The notes: a model not told the origin generated them from the sequence alone. 64,000 nt of DNA from Cunninghamella blakesleeana (GCA_017871115.1 JAFCIZ010000006.1:1364001-1428000), one strand, 5' to 3'. Counted from the stretch's first letter, positions 46,424 through 59,739 are shown. Made by a program: numbers and translations.

Positions 46424-48636
46424 CTTTAGGCATTGACTAAATTTTTGAAATGTGTTGTTTGGACAGACCCTACTGAAGTAAGACAAGCAGTGGATTTATT
46501 GCCATTATGGGCTGATATTGATGTAGACGATGCACTTGAATTACTTGGAAAAGAATTTGAAAATCATTCTGTAAGATCTTATGCCGTCAATCAATTAAGA
46601 AAGGCTGATGATGATGTAAGTTATTGAAAAATATACAAGTAAAATTAATTGAAAGAGATGAAAAAGTGTATTTCATTAAACAATATTTTATTACTAATGC
46701 ACACACTCTTTATTTATATTTATTAGGATTTATTGCTTTATCTATTACAATTGGTACAAGCCCTTAAATTTGAGCATTTTAATGATAAGGACACAAATTC
46801 TTCTTTGGTTCAATTTTTGATTGATCGTGCAACCCAAAATCCTGTACTTGGTAATTATTTTCATTGGTATCTTATGGTAGAATGTGAAGATAAAGTAGTT
46901 GGAAAAATGTATGCAAAAGTTGCCTATCATTTCTTTAAAGCTATTTTAGAGGTAAAAACATTTACTCTTTTTTTTTAATATAAATATTCATCATTTTTAC
47001 AAACTTTTTATTTATTTATATTAATTTAATTTTATAATCAAAACAATCTAGATGCCTAATGGGCACCAACGACGTGATACATTAAGACAACAAGGCGAAT
47101 TAGTTCAATATCTCTCTCGATTATCAAAGGAAATTCGTGACGTTAAAGATACTAGGGCTAAAAAGGTAAAGTTAAAAAATAAAAGAATATAGAGCAAACA
47201 AATAAACAAACGAAAGAATGTTTATACATACCAAATAACAATAAACTATCTACTTTTTATTTATTTATTTATTTATTTATATAGGTGGATAAATTACGAT
47301 CGACTATAACAGATCCTAAAGGTACCTTACACTCCATACCTTCTTTACCTTTACCTCTGGATCCAACTAAGAAAGTATGTAGCGTGTTGCCTGAAAAATC
47401 TGGTATTTTTAACAGTAATTTACAACCTCTTCGTTTGGCATTTGTTTGTGAGGACGATTCTGAATATCCAGTAAGTTTATATTAGAAAATAAATGAAAAT
47501 ATAAATAAATAATAAATATAGTTTTTTGACTAACTTTTTTATATGCTATATTTTTTTATTTTTTATTTTTTTCTAAAAAAAGGTTATTTTTAAAGCTGGG
47601 GATGATTTAAGACAAGATCAATTGGTTATTCAAATTATTACACTAATGGATAAATTATTAAGGAAAGAAAACTTGGATCTTAAACTAACACCTTATAAAG
47701 TACTTGCTACAGGGACTGACCATGGGTTAGTTCAATTCATTTCTTCTAAACCTTTGGCTGCCGTCTTAGATGAACATCAAAACAATGTTTTAAGTTATTT
47801 CAGACAACATCATCCTGATTCTAGTCCCAATGGTATTTATGGCATTGATAGTCAAGTGATGGAAACTTATATCAGAAGTTGTGCTGGATATTGTGTTATT
47901 ACATATTTGCTAGGCGTAGGAGATCGCCATCTTGATAATTTATTATTATCACCAAGCGGTAACTAGAAAAAGAAAAAGAAATGAAAAGACACAAAAGCAA
48001 TTCAATATATAGAAGAGTATTAATTTAATTTTTATATTGTCTTTATATCATCTTTTTTTCTTCTTCTCTTTTTAATATACGCAGGCCATTTGTTCCATGT
48101 TGATTTTGGATTTATACTTGGAAGAGATCCTAAACCTTTCCCACCACCAATGAAACTTTGTAAAGAAATGATTGAAGCAATGGGTGGAGCTGATTCTCCT
48201 CATTATAACAAATTTAGACAATTTTGTTATACAGCTTTTACAGCCTTAAGAAGAAATGCAAATTTGATTCTTAACTTATTTGCTTTAATGGTGGATGCTA
48301 ATATACCTGATATTAAAATTGAACCCGATAAAGCTGTTTTTAAGGCAGGTTTTTTTTCTTCCTTTTTTTTTTTTTTTTTTAAATATATATATATATATAT
48401 ATGATTAACAAGTATTAATATAATATGCATGAAAATCATTAATAATATGGTTGATTTTTTAACTTATTTTTATTTTTATTTTGTTTATTAAATAGGTACA
48501 AGAAAAATTTAGATTGGATTTATCAGAAGAAGCCGCAATCGCATACTTTCAAGGACTTATATCAGAAAGTGTCAATGCATTGTTCCCACAGATCATGGAA
48601 ACTGTACATAAATGGGCTCAGTATTGGCGTAAATAG
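44327..48636 (+). CDS. VPS34: class III phosphatidylinositol 3-kinase catalytic subunit (Vps34)
   Basis: Sixteen exons (44327..44382, 44499..44552, 44643..44744, 44879..45022, 45161..45281, 45395..45481, 45590..45670, 45785..46090, 46204..46296, 46430..46615, 46727..46951, 47052..47165, 47285..47470, 47583..47958, 48085..48344, 48496..48636) give 843 residues, all in phase. Order: C2 domain ([26 protein letters not shown]), helical PIK domain (about 310-500), and lipid kinase (586 on) with [12 protein letters not shown], the catalytic loop GDRHLDN at 698-704, DFG at 717-719, and the C-terminal helix ending WAQYWRK. It makes PI3P from PI on endosomes and phagophores for vacuolar sorting and autophagy. 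The last intron uses a GC donor. A Gypsy retrotransposon ends 54 bp before the start codon, so expression may be altered. Confidence 0.96.
44774..44811. repeat. poly(T) tract of 38 bases in a VPS34 intron
   Basis: A perfect T run in the third intron of VPS34. The length may be affected by sequencing or assembly. Very long polypyrimidine tracts near an acceptor (about 65 bp further) could influence splicing. Confidence 0.9.
46379..46420. repeat. (AT)n microsatellite in a VPS34 intron
   Basis: About 20 AT units immediately upstream of the pyrimidine tract and acceptor of VPS34 exon 10. Confidence 0.9.
48345..48495 (+). other. non-canonical GC-AG intron in VPS34
   Basis: The exon ends TTT AAG, the intron begins GCAGGT, and the next exon starts GTA CAA GAA after AATAG. 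Phase 0 is required: exon 15 is 2+258 nt and exon 16 is 141 nt. The protein joins as [12 protein letters not shown], matching the family pattern. The nearest GT, four bases later, would bring a stop (ATT TAG) in the next exon. Confidence 0.85.
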
Positions 48637-49272
48637 ACTTTATCCATATATATATATAATACACGTATATAATAATAATATTTTATACAATAAAATGGGG
48701 TACTATCAAACGTATATTATATTACTTTGAATAATAAATATATTTAATCAAAATGAGACAAAAAAAAAAAATGTGATATAAAAAAGTGTAAATCTAACGG
48801 TAATAACATAGCCGGCGGATAATTACACGGATTTTTTTTTTTTTTTAAAAAATGGATAATTTAAATGAGCTAATATCGCGTACCTCACACGTACTTTTTT
48901 TTAACACTTTAAAATACGCTCTCTATCTTATCTTAGATACTAGGACTTTTGATTTCTTATAATGAATATAATAGATACCAACGAATAAACTGAATTTAAT
49001 AAGAATAGTAAAACCAAATTTTGTGTGGGAAAAATAATAAAATACATTATACTATCGTTATAAAAGTATACTGTAATAGTAAAAAAAGGGTTTATATTTT
49101 CAGTGATCACGTTATTAATATAACACGTATATTCATTATAGTGACAAAGTATGATTACATTGATTGAATCTCCGTTTCTATTATAAAAAGAAACTGTTTC
49201 TTTTTTTTTTCGTTATTTTTCCTTTTTTCTTCTTTTACTACTACCAATTTTTTTAAAAAATAGCTATAAACT
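48637..49272. other. intergenic, 0.64 kb
   Basis: The 3' flank of VPS34 and the promoter of the LOG-family gene. A less AT-rich patch at 48795-48825 contains gtaataacatagccggcgg. No gene is visible. Confidence 0.5.
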
Positions 49273-50400
49273 ATGGGTTTACCTCCATTAGAAAATCCTG
49301 CTGACACACCTAAAGAAATTAAAAACGTATGTGTATTCTGTGGTTCTAAGGCTGGTGATGAAATATATGTAAACCACGCTAAAGGTAATAAATACGATAA
49401 TGAAAAATAGAGGGATATATCATGAATCATAAAATAATAATAGTATTAGAAAATAAAATAGTATTAAATAATTGAAGCTCATTTTTTTTTCTTTTTAATA
49501 TAAATAGAAATAAGCTCCCTTTTAGGTAAAAATAATTATGATCTTGTTTATGGTGGTGGATCAGTTGGTGTAAGTATAAAAAAAATGAAAAGAATATATA
49601 GGAAAAAAAAAAAGAAAGGTAATGAATTAAAAGTTATTATTATTATTATATCTAGATTATGGGTGTGGTGGCTCAAGCATTTTTAGATGAAGGTAGACAT
49701 ACACGTGCCGTTGTGCCTGAGCCTTTACTTAGACATGGATCCAAACAAATTGCTACTACTGTGGATGTAGTTCCAGACATGCATACTCGTAAACAAACGA
49801 TGAATAATCATGTAAGTCTATATATACAATCGGATAGAGTTTTGTTTAAATTGAAGTGATTTTAAATTTGATTGTTATTTTTTAATAGAGTCAAGCTTTT
49901 ATTGTTTTCCCAGGAGGATATGTAAGTTTAAAGTGATAAATTTGATCGAAAAAAATAAAACAAAATAAATAAACGGATATTAAATTTCAATCTCTATTTT
50001 TTTTTTTTAAAAAAAAAAAAAGGGAACTCTCGAAGAAATGCTTGAAATTATTACTTGGTCTCAATTAAACATTCATTCTAAGCCAATTATTTTAATTAAC
50101 ACTAATGGATTTTTTGATTTATTTGTACAATGGGTAGATTTAATGATTAAAGGTAATATATGAATTTATAATTGTCTAAAAGTAAAAAATAGTAGAAATA
50201 ATTATTTATTGATGATATGTATATATATTGTTATTGTTATTATTATTATTACTATAGAAAAATTTGTTCAAGAAGGGAATCGAAATATCTTTGTTGTTTG
50301 CGAAACTGGAGAACAAGTATTAGAAGCATTAAAGAACTATAAAGCACCAACTAGTAGATATGGCTTAGATTGGATAAAATCAGATCCTATTGCACCTTAA
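49273..50400 (+). CDS. LOG-family nucleoside 5'-monophosphate phosphoribohydrolase
   Basis: Six exons (49273..49384, 49508..49569, 49656..49811, 49889..49921, 50023..50152, 50258..50400) give 211 residues. VCVFCGSKAGD at the N-terminus, YDLVYGGGSVGIMG, and the signature PGGYGTLEE at 118-126 define the LOG family, long misnamed lysine decarboxylases. Members split the base from ribose-5-phosphate in nucleoside monophosphates; in plants and some fungi they activate cytokinin ribotides. Whether this one works on cytokinins or on ordinary or damaged nucleotides cannot be told from sequence. The Arg and Glu residues that bind phosphate and water (MHTRK, GTLEE) are present. The 33-nt fourth exon encodes the first half of the signature motif. 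Confidence 0.93.
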
Positions 50401-50621
50401 CTTAATCTCATCATTTTTTAAAAAATAAAAAAATAAAAAAACATGTTTATAAATATATATACTTTATTTTACATATGGAAATAAAAAAGGGGAGAAGGTG
50501 GGAAAGGGATATCTTTTAAAATAAGAATAAAAATAAGGGTATAAAATAAACAACAATCATAGATGGTTTTTTTCTCTTTTTTTTTAAAAAAAAAAATACA
50601 ACTAGTAATAAAATGTCATTT

Positions 50622-51584
50622 TTAAGAAATAGTTTGGGTTGGTGATGTATATTGTTTAATAGGATAGAAATCCATTGCTGTTGTAAAGTCATTAATTTCA
50701 TAATCATCATCATTAATAGGATAAGAATGCTGCTCTTGTTCAAATTCATATAATAATTTTTCTATTTCCCCGCTTTTCATTTCTTGTTGTTTTTTTTGAA
50801 GTTGCTGATATAATTTTGATTTTTCTTGATCATAATGAGATTCATAATGATTGATTTTTTGTTGCTGTTGTTGTTTAACTTTATTAATTTTTTCATCATG
50901 TTCTTGAATTGTTTTTTCTATTAATTGTTTTTGTTGTTGGATTTGATATTCTTTTTCAATTAAAGTTTGTTGATATTGTTTAAGTTGCATATCAAACTGT
51001 AATTGATTGGCCTATAAAAATATATATTAATGTAAATAAATACGTATGCAACCAAATAATAAAAAGAGCGGGGTTTTCATTTTATTAGCATGATTTTCTC
51101 TTTTTTCTATTTTCTCTATTTCACTTTATATAATTATATATTACAGCTAGCTGTTTCGTTAAAGCTTGAATTTGTTCAAAAATGGATTCCTTTGATTGAG
51201 TATAGACCTATTTATTAAAGAATTAAAAAATTAAAATAAAGATATCACGTATTTATTTTTATTATTAATACATTGTAATATATACATAAACATATAGAGA
51301 GGTGTAAACAAATACCTATAAAACCATTTATTACATACCTGTGGTTGATTTTCTTCGGTAGATTCATTATCACTTAAAGGTAAAATATGATCGTCCTAAA
51401 GAAAAGAAAAAGGTGGCGGATAAAATAAATAAAAGAACCATTATTATTTTATTATGATCTTTCTTATTAAATATAAACAGTACAAAAAAAAAATGTGTAT
51501 TATTTTATTTTTTATTTTTACTTTTTCATGGAATAAATCAAAAGCTGTTGTAGTTGTCGTATTAGATTCGAGATCCATCATCAT
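50622..51584 (-). CDS. unknown Gln-rich coiled-coil protein
   Basis: Four exons (51522..51584, 51339..51395, 51145..51207, 50622..51011) give 190 residues, all introns phase 0. Three consecutive ATG codons open the frame. I do not recognise it. After an acidic N-terminus (DDHILPLSDNE), residues about 60-145 form a long Gln/Lys/Glu heptad-like helix (LIEKEYQIQQQKQLIEK, DEKINKVKQQQQQKINHY). The last 40 residues are acidic and aromatic. It is probably an elongated coiled-coil protein; no domain points to its role. The exon series is supported only by continuous phase and standard splice sites, so small exons 1-3 are less sure than the last. Its end converges with the LOG-family gene, only 221 bp apart. 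Confidence 0.65.
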
Positions 51585-52012
51585 TATAAAAGAAGTTAAA
51601 GTTTAAAGTTTTGTATTTTTGTATTGAATTAAGAAAAGAAAAGAAAAAGAAAGAGAAAAAATATTATTTTTTTTAATTTTATATTTTATAACGCCATGTT
51701 TTTGATATTCAGGAGTAGGGTAATATATATAAAACAATAAAACAATTAGAAATAGATAGTTAATAAATAATTATTAAGGGGGGAATAAGAGAATGCTTTT
51801 GATAATAGTATACATATATATATATATATATATATATCAAGGAGAAATACATATAATATATTTATATAAATATAGAAAGCATGGTGGCAACTTTTATACC
51901 AAGAAAATACGTAATAATACTAAAAATACATTTATACATCTATCTATTTAAAATAAAAAAAAATTTTATGTGTCTAGTTTGACATTATTTAATATAGTTA
52001 TATTTAAATCCT

Positions 52013-52043
<31 letters not shown>

Positions 52044-52683
52044 CTGTTTTGTAATAAACTAATCAATATAATTAAATTTTATATTTATATAATTATTTAT
52101 TTCTAAAAGGATGGATTTTTTTTATCTAATCTTGGCTTTCCCTTCTGCATGTATGTAAATTCTTATTTCCATTTTAAGAAACTTGTATATATGGGTTGCC
52201 TCGGTAATAAGTTGCCTCGGTAATAAATTGACAATGTCATTTTTTAGTATATATATAACAAATCCAATAGAGCCAAATAATATATATATATATATATTAT
52301 TATCAAGTACTTGAAAATGAATATATTCTTATAACTAGTTGTTAAATATATATGTATATATTATACTTATATTTTGGAGGGTAGTTCACTTTTCGGTTGA
52401 ATAATAAAAAAAAATTGATATTTATATTCATTTTTTATTTAGACAATACCTTTTATTATTTACAAGATCGTTGTTATTATTGTTTAGACTAACTAGTACT
52501 ATTATTATTATTGTTATTATCAATATACAATCATAGCATTAGTAAAAGGTTTTAAAAGAAAAGAAAAAAGGCGGGTGTTAAAATTAACTTTTTTTTTTAT
52601 TTATGATTAATTTTTTTTCGACACCCTTCCTTTTTTTTCTTTCTCTCTATTATTTTTTTTTGAAAAATAAATAAATAAATATT
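51585..52683. other. divergent intergenic region, 1.1 kb
   Basis: This lies between the coiled-coil gene (-) and the small membrane-protein gene (+). A 14-bp direct repeat ggttgcctcggtaataa/agttgcctcggtaataa occurs back to back at about 52194-52228. There are (AT)n tracts at about 51812-51836, 52018-52042 and 52282-52298. A C/T-rich stretch precedes the small gene. No coding region is supported. Confidence 0.5.
52194..52228. repeat. short tandem duplication GTTGCCTCGGTAATAA
   Basis: Two adjacent copies of gttgcctcggtaataa (16-17 bp) lie in an otherwise AT-rich promoter region. Their higher GC content makes them stand out as a possible duplicated protein-binding site. Confidence 0.6.
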
Positions 52684-53133
52684 ATGCCAAAAACAGTATC
52701 ACTTTTAGCTGGACTCGTTGTAGCCTCTGCTATTGTATATAAATTAAATGAAGAAAATAAATTTGATACACGTCAAATTCAACAAAAACTCTCTACATCT
52801 ACTGATGTTTTGGAACATAAACTTGATAGAGAAAACGTATCTATACACAATGCCTTAGAAAACTCTCAGCAATATGTTAAACAACGTTTAATACCTTCAG
52901 GTGAATATTAATACTAATAATAATAGCAAAATTATTTTTATTACGTATTTGTTTCTGTTTTTCTCTTTTATTAATATACATTATTTCCTTTTGTTTTATT
53001 AGTAAAAGCATCTTGGAACGATCATATTACTTCTCTTACACATAAATTAATCGATTCTGATCTTCCAACTCAAGCTAAAGGTTATTGGGATAAAAATGTT
53101 CTTGGTATTAAAGAATCTAAAAAAAATGAATAA
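52684..53133 (+). CDS. small membrane protein, possibly MICOS Mic12-like
   Basis: Two exons (52684..52900, 53003..53133) give 115 residues with phase 1 joining. An N-terminal hydrophobic helix (VSLLAGLVVASAIVYKL, about 4-20) without a cleavage-type site suggests a single-span anchor. It is followed by a charged helical stretch and a C-terminal block with ASWNDHITSLTHKL. The size, the N-terminal anchor and the WN-containing helix recall Mic12/Aim5, a subunit of the mitochondrial cristae-organising MICOS complex, but the similarity is weak and from memory. The gene itself is well supported by frame, splice sites and codon use. The next gene, 530 bp downstream, also looks mitochondrial. Confidence 0.72.
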
Positions 53134-53665
53134 TATATTTAGAATAGATTGTCGTCATCCAATGTTATTTTCCGTACATAAAACAATAAATATAAATATG
53201 ATTTTATGATTAACAGCTATTAATAAAAAAAAAAAATGGAAAAAGAGCATCATTATCATCATCATCATCTTAAAATAATAATTTGGATTGCTGGTTATAA
53301 TGAATAAAAATATCAATATTATGATTTTATATTTTGTAGTTGATTATATCAATTTATTTAATAGAAAAGAGAAGGTTTGAATTGATCACCATCATTATCA
53401 CCAACATATCTTTTATAATAATGTTAAAAGAAAAAAAAATTGAATATAAAAATTATTATTTTATTTTTTTCTAATGATTATATAAGTTAGTTGGATTTTA
53501 TGATTTAATAAACTTTTGCATTTTGATGGGTTACATTCGCTATGTAGTTAAAATCAAATTGGAAATGATTTTTTTTTTTTTTGGAACGTCTGAACTTTAA
53601 AATAAAAAAAATATTTATTCTTTTCCTTTTATTTATTTAAATAAATTTACTTTTTATAACCAAAT
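53134..53665. other. intergenic, 0.53 kb
   Basis: AT-rich DNA between two plus-strand genes, with a (CAT)n tract near 53249-53270. No feature beyond 3' and promoter sequence is visible. Confidence 0.5.
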
Positions 53666-55038
53666 ATGATTAATCGTTTTAACAATATAGCAAAGAGGAA
53701 TTGGCCTAGAGGTAAGAATAATAGATATTATAATTTTTTATATTTATTAAATAAAAAAGTATTAAAAGATTCATATTTTTAAATACTCTTTATTTATTAT
53801 TATATACATACTATATATATTATATACATATACATATATTTGTTATATTTTGACAAATAGATCGCTGTGTATGTCAAATAAAAACAAGCTATTATAAAAG
53901 ATATACAACGTCAATTGAATCCGCTGATAAAAAAGAGAATAAAAATTTACATGATATTTTAGAGGAAGATAACTTTTGGGAACTTCCTGACTCGGAACCT
54001 AATAAAAAACCAACAAAACCAACAGAGGAGTTTACAGATTTTTCAACTCTTTTAGAAATATTAACGAAGCATAATAATAGCAGCAGTAAGAGTAATAGTA
54101 ATAATCGACACGATAGTGATAAGGATAATAGAGAGAAAACATTAATAAGAGAAAGCCAAGAAAAGGAACATGGGGTGCTTGAAGCTTTAGCAGAAAAGAT
54201 GAATCAAGACTTTGATAAAACATCAATAGCTACAGAAACAGAAATGGAAACAGCAACAGCAGCAGAAAAAAGAAAAAAACGAGCACCTACCATCATTGAA
54301 CGACAACTATTAGAATTAGTATTAAAAAAAAAGAAAATTTTTAAAAGTACAGCACCTTTACCAAGAAGTTTGATGCCTGCTGTGTATGGAAAAGATACAT
54401 CCATGGATAATCTTTCCTCTTCCTATTCACCATCATCGCCAATTAATGAAAGAGCAAAAGAAACAAAAAAAGGGATTATGGGAAATAAAAAGATTCAAGA
54501 ACAGGACGAAGAAGTTAAAATCATGAATGATGTATCATCTACTACAACTAAACAAGAATTGTTAAGTTTATTTACCGGATTTTTAAATAAATATCATCCT
54601 TCCCAACAGCAACAACAGCAAAAACTACAAGAATTATTTCCGACTTATTATGCCAAAGTGATCGACACCGCCATTAAACATGCTTATACCGAATTTGGAG
54701 ATCCTTATTTAGCCATTGCTTTATTTGAACAATGTAAGTTATTAAGTACAGAAAGTTATATTCAAGGATGTACAAATGAGGTATATACAACAGTTTTAAA
54801 GGTAAGATGGGATGCTTGGAAAGATATTTACGGAATGTTGGATTTAATGGAAGAAATGGCTTTGAATGGAATCGCTTTTAATCGTGCTTCTGCAATGCTG
54901 GTTCGAAAAATTTCAGATGAAATGGAAGGACAAGTCATGACTGATGATGAAAGTGCTCAAGTGAAAATTTGGTCACCCGATGATATACGATCTACTCAAT
55001 TGATGAAAATGTTGGTTGGAAAATGGTTATTTAGATAA
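53666..55038 (+). CDS. Mtf2/Nam1-like mitochondrial protein
   Basis: Two exons (53666..53711, 53861..55038) give 407 residues. The N-terminus is Arg/Asn-rich with few acids (MINRFNNIAKRNWPR, then CQIKTSYYKRYTTS), fitting a mitochondrial presequence. A long low-complexity charged region follows. The C-terminal 130 residues contain LFEQCKLLSTESYIQGCT, VYTTVLKVRWDAWKDIYG and LDLMEEMALNGIAF. This order is the conserved block of fungal Mtf2-like proteins (yeast Mtf2/Nam1), which couple mitochondrial RNA polymerase to RNA processing and translation. The block is recognised from memory; the rest diverges freely, as it does in the family. The short first exon is supported by phase and by the presequence it provides. 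Confidence 0.8.
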
Positions 55039-55466
55039 TTATTATTCAAGTGGATATATCATAATTAGTATTGTAAAAATAATTATAATAAATGTATGGT
55101 TAAATAGATATAAATAATATAGATATATAGATCTCACTCTTTTTTTTTAAAAAAAAAATAGTTAATGATGTTGTAATTATAATAAAGAGATAAATAAATG
55201 AAAATATAAAATAAGTTTCTTTTTTTTTTAATAAATAAAATAAAATAAAATAAAACCAATGATGTTATAATTATAAATAAATAAAATAAATAATTAACGA
55301 ATGGATGCAAAATGATTATAGTTGTCTTTTTTTAATGAGCTTGAAAAAAAAAAAACTAAAAAATTTAAATTTTTTTGAATCGCCTATTTTTTTTTTATCT
55401 CTTTCTCTTTCACTTTTTTCTTCTTCCCTTTCTAAAGATAAGAACATATTATTTTATTTTATACTA
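55039..55466. other. intergenic, 0.43 kb
   Basis: This lies between the Mtf2-like gene and RAD16. It contains (AAAAT)n at about 55234-55255 and a pyrimidine-rich leader at about 55385-55435. The RAD16 frame stays open upstream to 55305, but the likely start is the ATG at 55467. Confidence 0.5.
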
Positions 55467-57642
55467 ATGACTCCACCACGTCGCTCAACAAGAATTAAAA
55501 AAGAAATTACTACTACCTATCCTATGGTAGTGCTTAATCCAACAACAGTATTGAAAAAAAGAAAAGCTTCAAGAAGTTTTTCTACCTTCACTACCAATAA
55601 TTCAGAATCTGATAGCGAATCCAGTGATCTAGAAAAAGCAACAGAACAAGAAGTTAAGGACAGTAATAGTGACGACGATAACGATGATTTTCAACCAGTA
55701 ATTAAATTCACAACTAGAAGAAAGCAACGTATTTCTGCCACACCTGCTAAAAAAATCAAAATGGAAAATGACATTATTAACTTTTCTACTTATTCTTCTT
55801 CTACTTCAACACCTGCTTTATCTATTGAAACAAGCTCGATCGCTTCCTCATCCACCGTTACCACTCCACCTGATCATGATGATCTTGATTTGGATACAAC
55901 AGCAGCAATTAACAATGGTAAATCTCAAAAACGCAACGTTGGTACGAAACGTAGTACAAAAAAAACCGTTCCTAAACGCGAAACACGTTCATCCGCAGTA
56001 GCAACTTCTACGCCTGAATCTTATCCTATGGTGAAAAAGGAAAAAGACCAAAAAGAAAATAAAGAACCAATCAATAAAGGAAAAAATAAAACCTTAAACT
56101 CGGCTACTACTTCCTCTATTGATACTGAAACTAAAGGTAATAAATAGTGATAATCGTAATAATAATTATAATGATAAAAAAGAAGATTATGAATAGTTGA
56201 AGCATGATTCGGAGACTCAATTATATTTTTATTATCTTCTCCTTTTTCTTTAAATGTATTAGAGAATGATGATGATAGTGACGAATCAAATGGTGCTAAT
56301 AGTGATGAAGCAAATGATGATTCTAGTGATGATGATGATTATTATTCAGCAGATGGTTCTGATAGTGAGCTTGAAAATGATGAACCAATCCGTAATAACA
56401 ACACAAATACTACTCAAGTTTCTAGCACAACAGGTGAACGAGCAGGATGGGTAAGATATATATCTGTTAATACCTATATATATGAGATATCCAATATTAA
56501 TTGTTATATATATTAATAGAATAAACGTGTTAGTCAAAAATTAAGTGAACGACATAATGAATTGGCTACTGTATGGGATGATTTAAAGGCTATAGAAAAC
56601 AGCACTATAGTACCTATTGAACAACCTGAAAACTTGTTATTATCTCTACTTCCTTTCCAAAGATATGGTGTTGCTTGGATGATACAACAAGAACAATCAG
56701 AAAAAGTAAGTTATTTATTTCTATTTATATTTTTTTTAAAAAAAAATGATATTAATACATTAACATATGAGCGTATTATTAATCATATATAACATTGTAT
56801 TTTAATTTTAATTTTTTCGTTTTATTGTTTTAGTTCAACGGAGGCATTCTTGCTGTAAGTCATGATATTATATAGCTCTACTTTTTTTTATTGTATTTTA
56901 TTTTGCATTATTTTAATTTGTATATAAATATATGTTAATTTTAATTTGTAGGATGAAATGGGTATGGGGAAGACTATTCAAACGATTTCTTTACTATTAC
57001 ATGATAATTGTAAAAAGAATTTGGTGATTGCTCCTGCTGTAAGTAAAAAGAGAATATATGTATAATTAAATGGAATTGTTTTATTTTGTTTCATTAATTT
57101 CAAATAATATATATATATATGTGGTTTATGATTTATTGATATTTATAGGTAGCAATTTTACAATGGAAAAAAGAAATTGAATCTCATACTAAAAATAACA
57201 TGAAGGTTCATATTTTCCACGGTAATAATAATGCATTTTTGCTTTAATCTATTGAGTAATTATTTATTATTCTTACTAACTTCTTGTCTTCTTTTTATAA
57301 ATATATAGGTCCAAAGCGTGCAACTTCGGTTGAAGAACTTGAATCCTTTGATGTTGTTATAACTACTTGTAAGTAAATTGAATATAATAAATATACTTAT
57401 TAAAATCAATAACTTCATTCTAAAATTAATATAATTATAAATATATATATTTAGACTCTGTAATGGAAACAGCATTTAGAAGGCAAGAATATGGCAGTAA
57501 ACAGAGTGGTCTTCTGGTGAAAGAAAAGTCGTTATTGCATAAAATCAATTGGCACCGTATAATTTTGGATGAAGCTCATAATATTAAAGACCGTTCCTGT
57601 AATACTGCTCGCTCTGTGGTAAAACCTTAATAATAGTTACAA

Positions 57643-57673
<31 letters not shown>

Positions 57674-59699
57674 CAACTCTAATTATTTATTTTTTGCTTA
57701 CTTTTTTGCAATTTTGTAATTTAATTTTAGTTCAATTTAAATGGAAAATATAAGTGGTCTTTAACCGGTACACCCTTACAGAATAGAGTTGGTGAACTTT
57801 ATTCTTTGATTAGATTTATGCAAGCTGGTAAGTTTATATGATTTTTCTATAACCACTATAGTATTATTTTTAAATTTTTATAATGATGACTAAGCATTAT
57901 TACTATTGTTATGTCTGTATTATTATTAGATCCATTTGGTTATTACTTTTGTAAACAATGTGATTGTAAAAGTATTAGTTGGGCATTCGCAAATAAAAAA
58001 ACTTGTGATCATTGTAATCATACACCTATGGAGTAAGTATGAAGTTATAACAATAATACTTTTTTATAGTTATATATATATTAAATTTTTATTTATATTT
58101 CTCTCTCTCTCATTTAATATTATCATTAAAACAAATCAGTCACGTATGTTGGTGGAATAATGAACTTTTAAAACCTATTCAAAAATTCGGAAATAGTGGT
58201 GATGGGCGGGAGGCTATGGAAAAACTAGTACTTTTATTAGATAAGATTATGCTTCGACGTACAAAATTGGAATGTGCAGATGACCTTGGCCTACCACCTA
58301 GAACCGTCATTGTCCGACGTGATTTATTTAATGAAGAAGAAGAAGATGTATATCACTCACTTTATTCTGATACTGCTCGAAAGTTCAATAATTATGTAGA
58401 AGAAGGTAATATATAATGCATATACATGTAAAAATATATAAATATATCCTTCATCTCATTAATATTATTATGGTTATTATTTTTTTATTTTTATTTTTAC
58501 TTTTAGGCTCTGTGCTTAATAATTATGCAAACATCTTTGAACTGCTCACTAAAATGCGACAATCCTGCAATCATCCTGATTTAGTAACAAAGAAAAAGGA
58601 TGTATCTGATAATAAACAATTAGTTTGTATGCTCTGCAACGAACCGCCTGAAGTAAGAATAATAAAGCTCATAATAATAATAAAAATTAAAAATCCAATT
58701 TCATGTCAAAAAGTAAAATACTAATACATATCCATCTCTTTATTAATATTATTATTATTTTTTAAATAGGATGCAATATCAGCTGGTTGTAAACATACAT
58801 TCTGTCGTGAATGTTGTATTCAATATGTGCAAAGTTTTGATGGATTAAGTAATGGAGAAAAACCTAAGTGTCCTATCTGTTTTGCTGATTTCTCTGTTGA
58901 CTTATCACAGCCATCATTGATACTCGATTATGGTCAAGGTACTCATGCAGCTTTCTCAAAATCTAGTATTGTTAATCGTATCAATATGAATCAATGGCGT
59001 AGCTCTACAAAAATTGAAGCTTTGGTCGAAGAGTTATCGAGGTTACGCACCAATGATCGTTCTATCAAAAGGTAAAGATATTAATATATAGTTAAACAAA
59101 AATAATAAAAATAATAAAACAAATACTCATTCTACTATTATCAATTTATTTTACTTTTTATTATTTAGTATCGTTTTCTCTCAAGTAAGATGATAATGAT
59201 AATACATACATATATATATATGTATGTATGTATGTATGTGTGTAAGTGTGTAAATTATTTACTTATTACTGCTATTACTTTTCTTTTTCTTTTTCTTTTA
59301 TATGTTTATTTGTTTAGTTTGTAAATTTCCTGGATCTTGTCTATTGGCGTTTATCAAAGGCTGGATTTCAATGTATTCGTTTAGATGGAACAATGACCCC
59401 TCAACAAAGAGATGCTGCTATTAAACAGTGAGTTATATAGATATTATCTATAAACATATGATTATACATGTATATATAATGAGATTATTTGGCTAATATT
59501 ATAATATGTTTTATATCAATTTATTTAGCTTCATGACTAAACCAAGTGTAACTGTATTTTTAATCAGTCTTAAAGCAGGTGGTGTTGCATTAAATCTTAC
59601 TGAAGCTAGTCGTGTATTTATTTGGTAAGTTATTGCAAATCTAGTTAAACAAATCCGTATATATATATAAATGTTACATATATCAATACTAACTATCAC

Positions 59700-59739
<40 letters not shown>

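Noticed and set aside
55305..55466. Upstream extension of the RAD16 frame beginning at the ATG at 55305.
   Set aside because: The translated stretch is Lys/Leu/Phe/Ser low complexity from pyrimidine-rich leader DNA. The ATG at 55467 begins a normal basic N-terminus ([12 protein letters not shown]).
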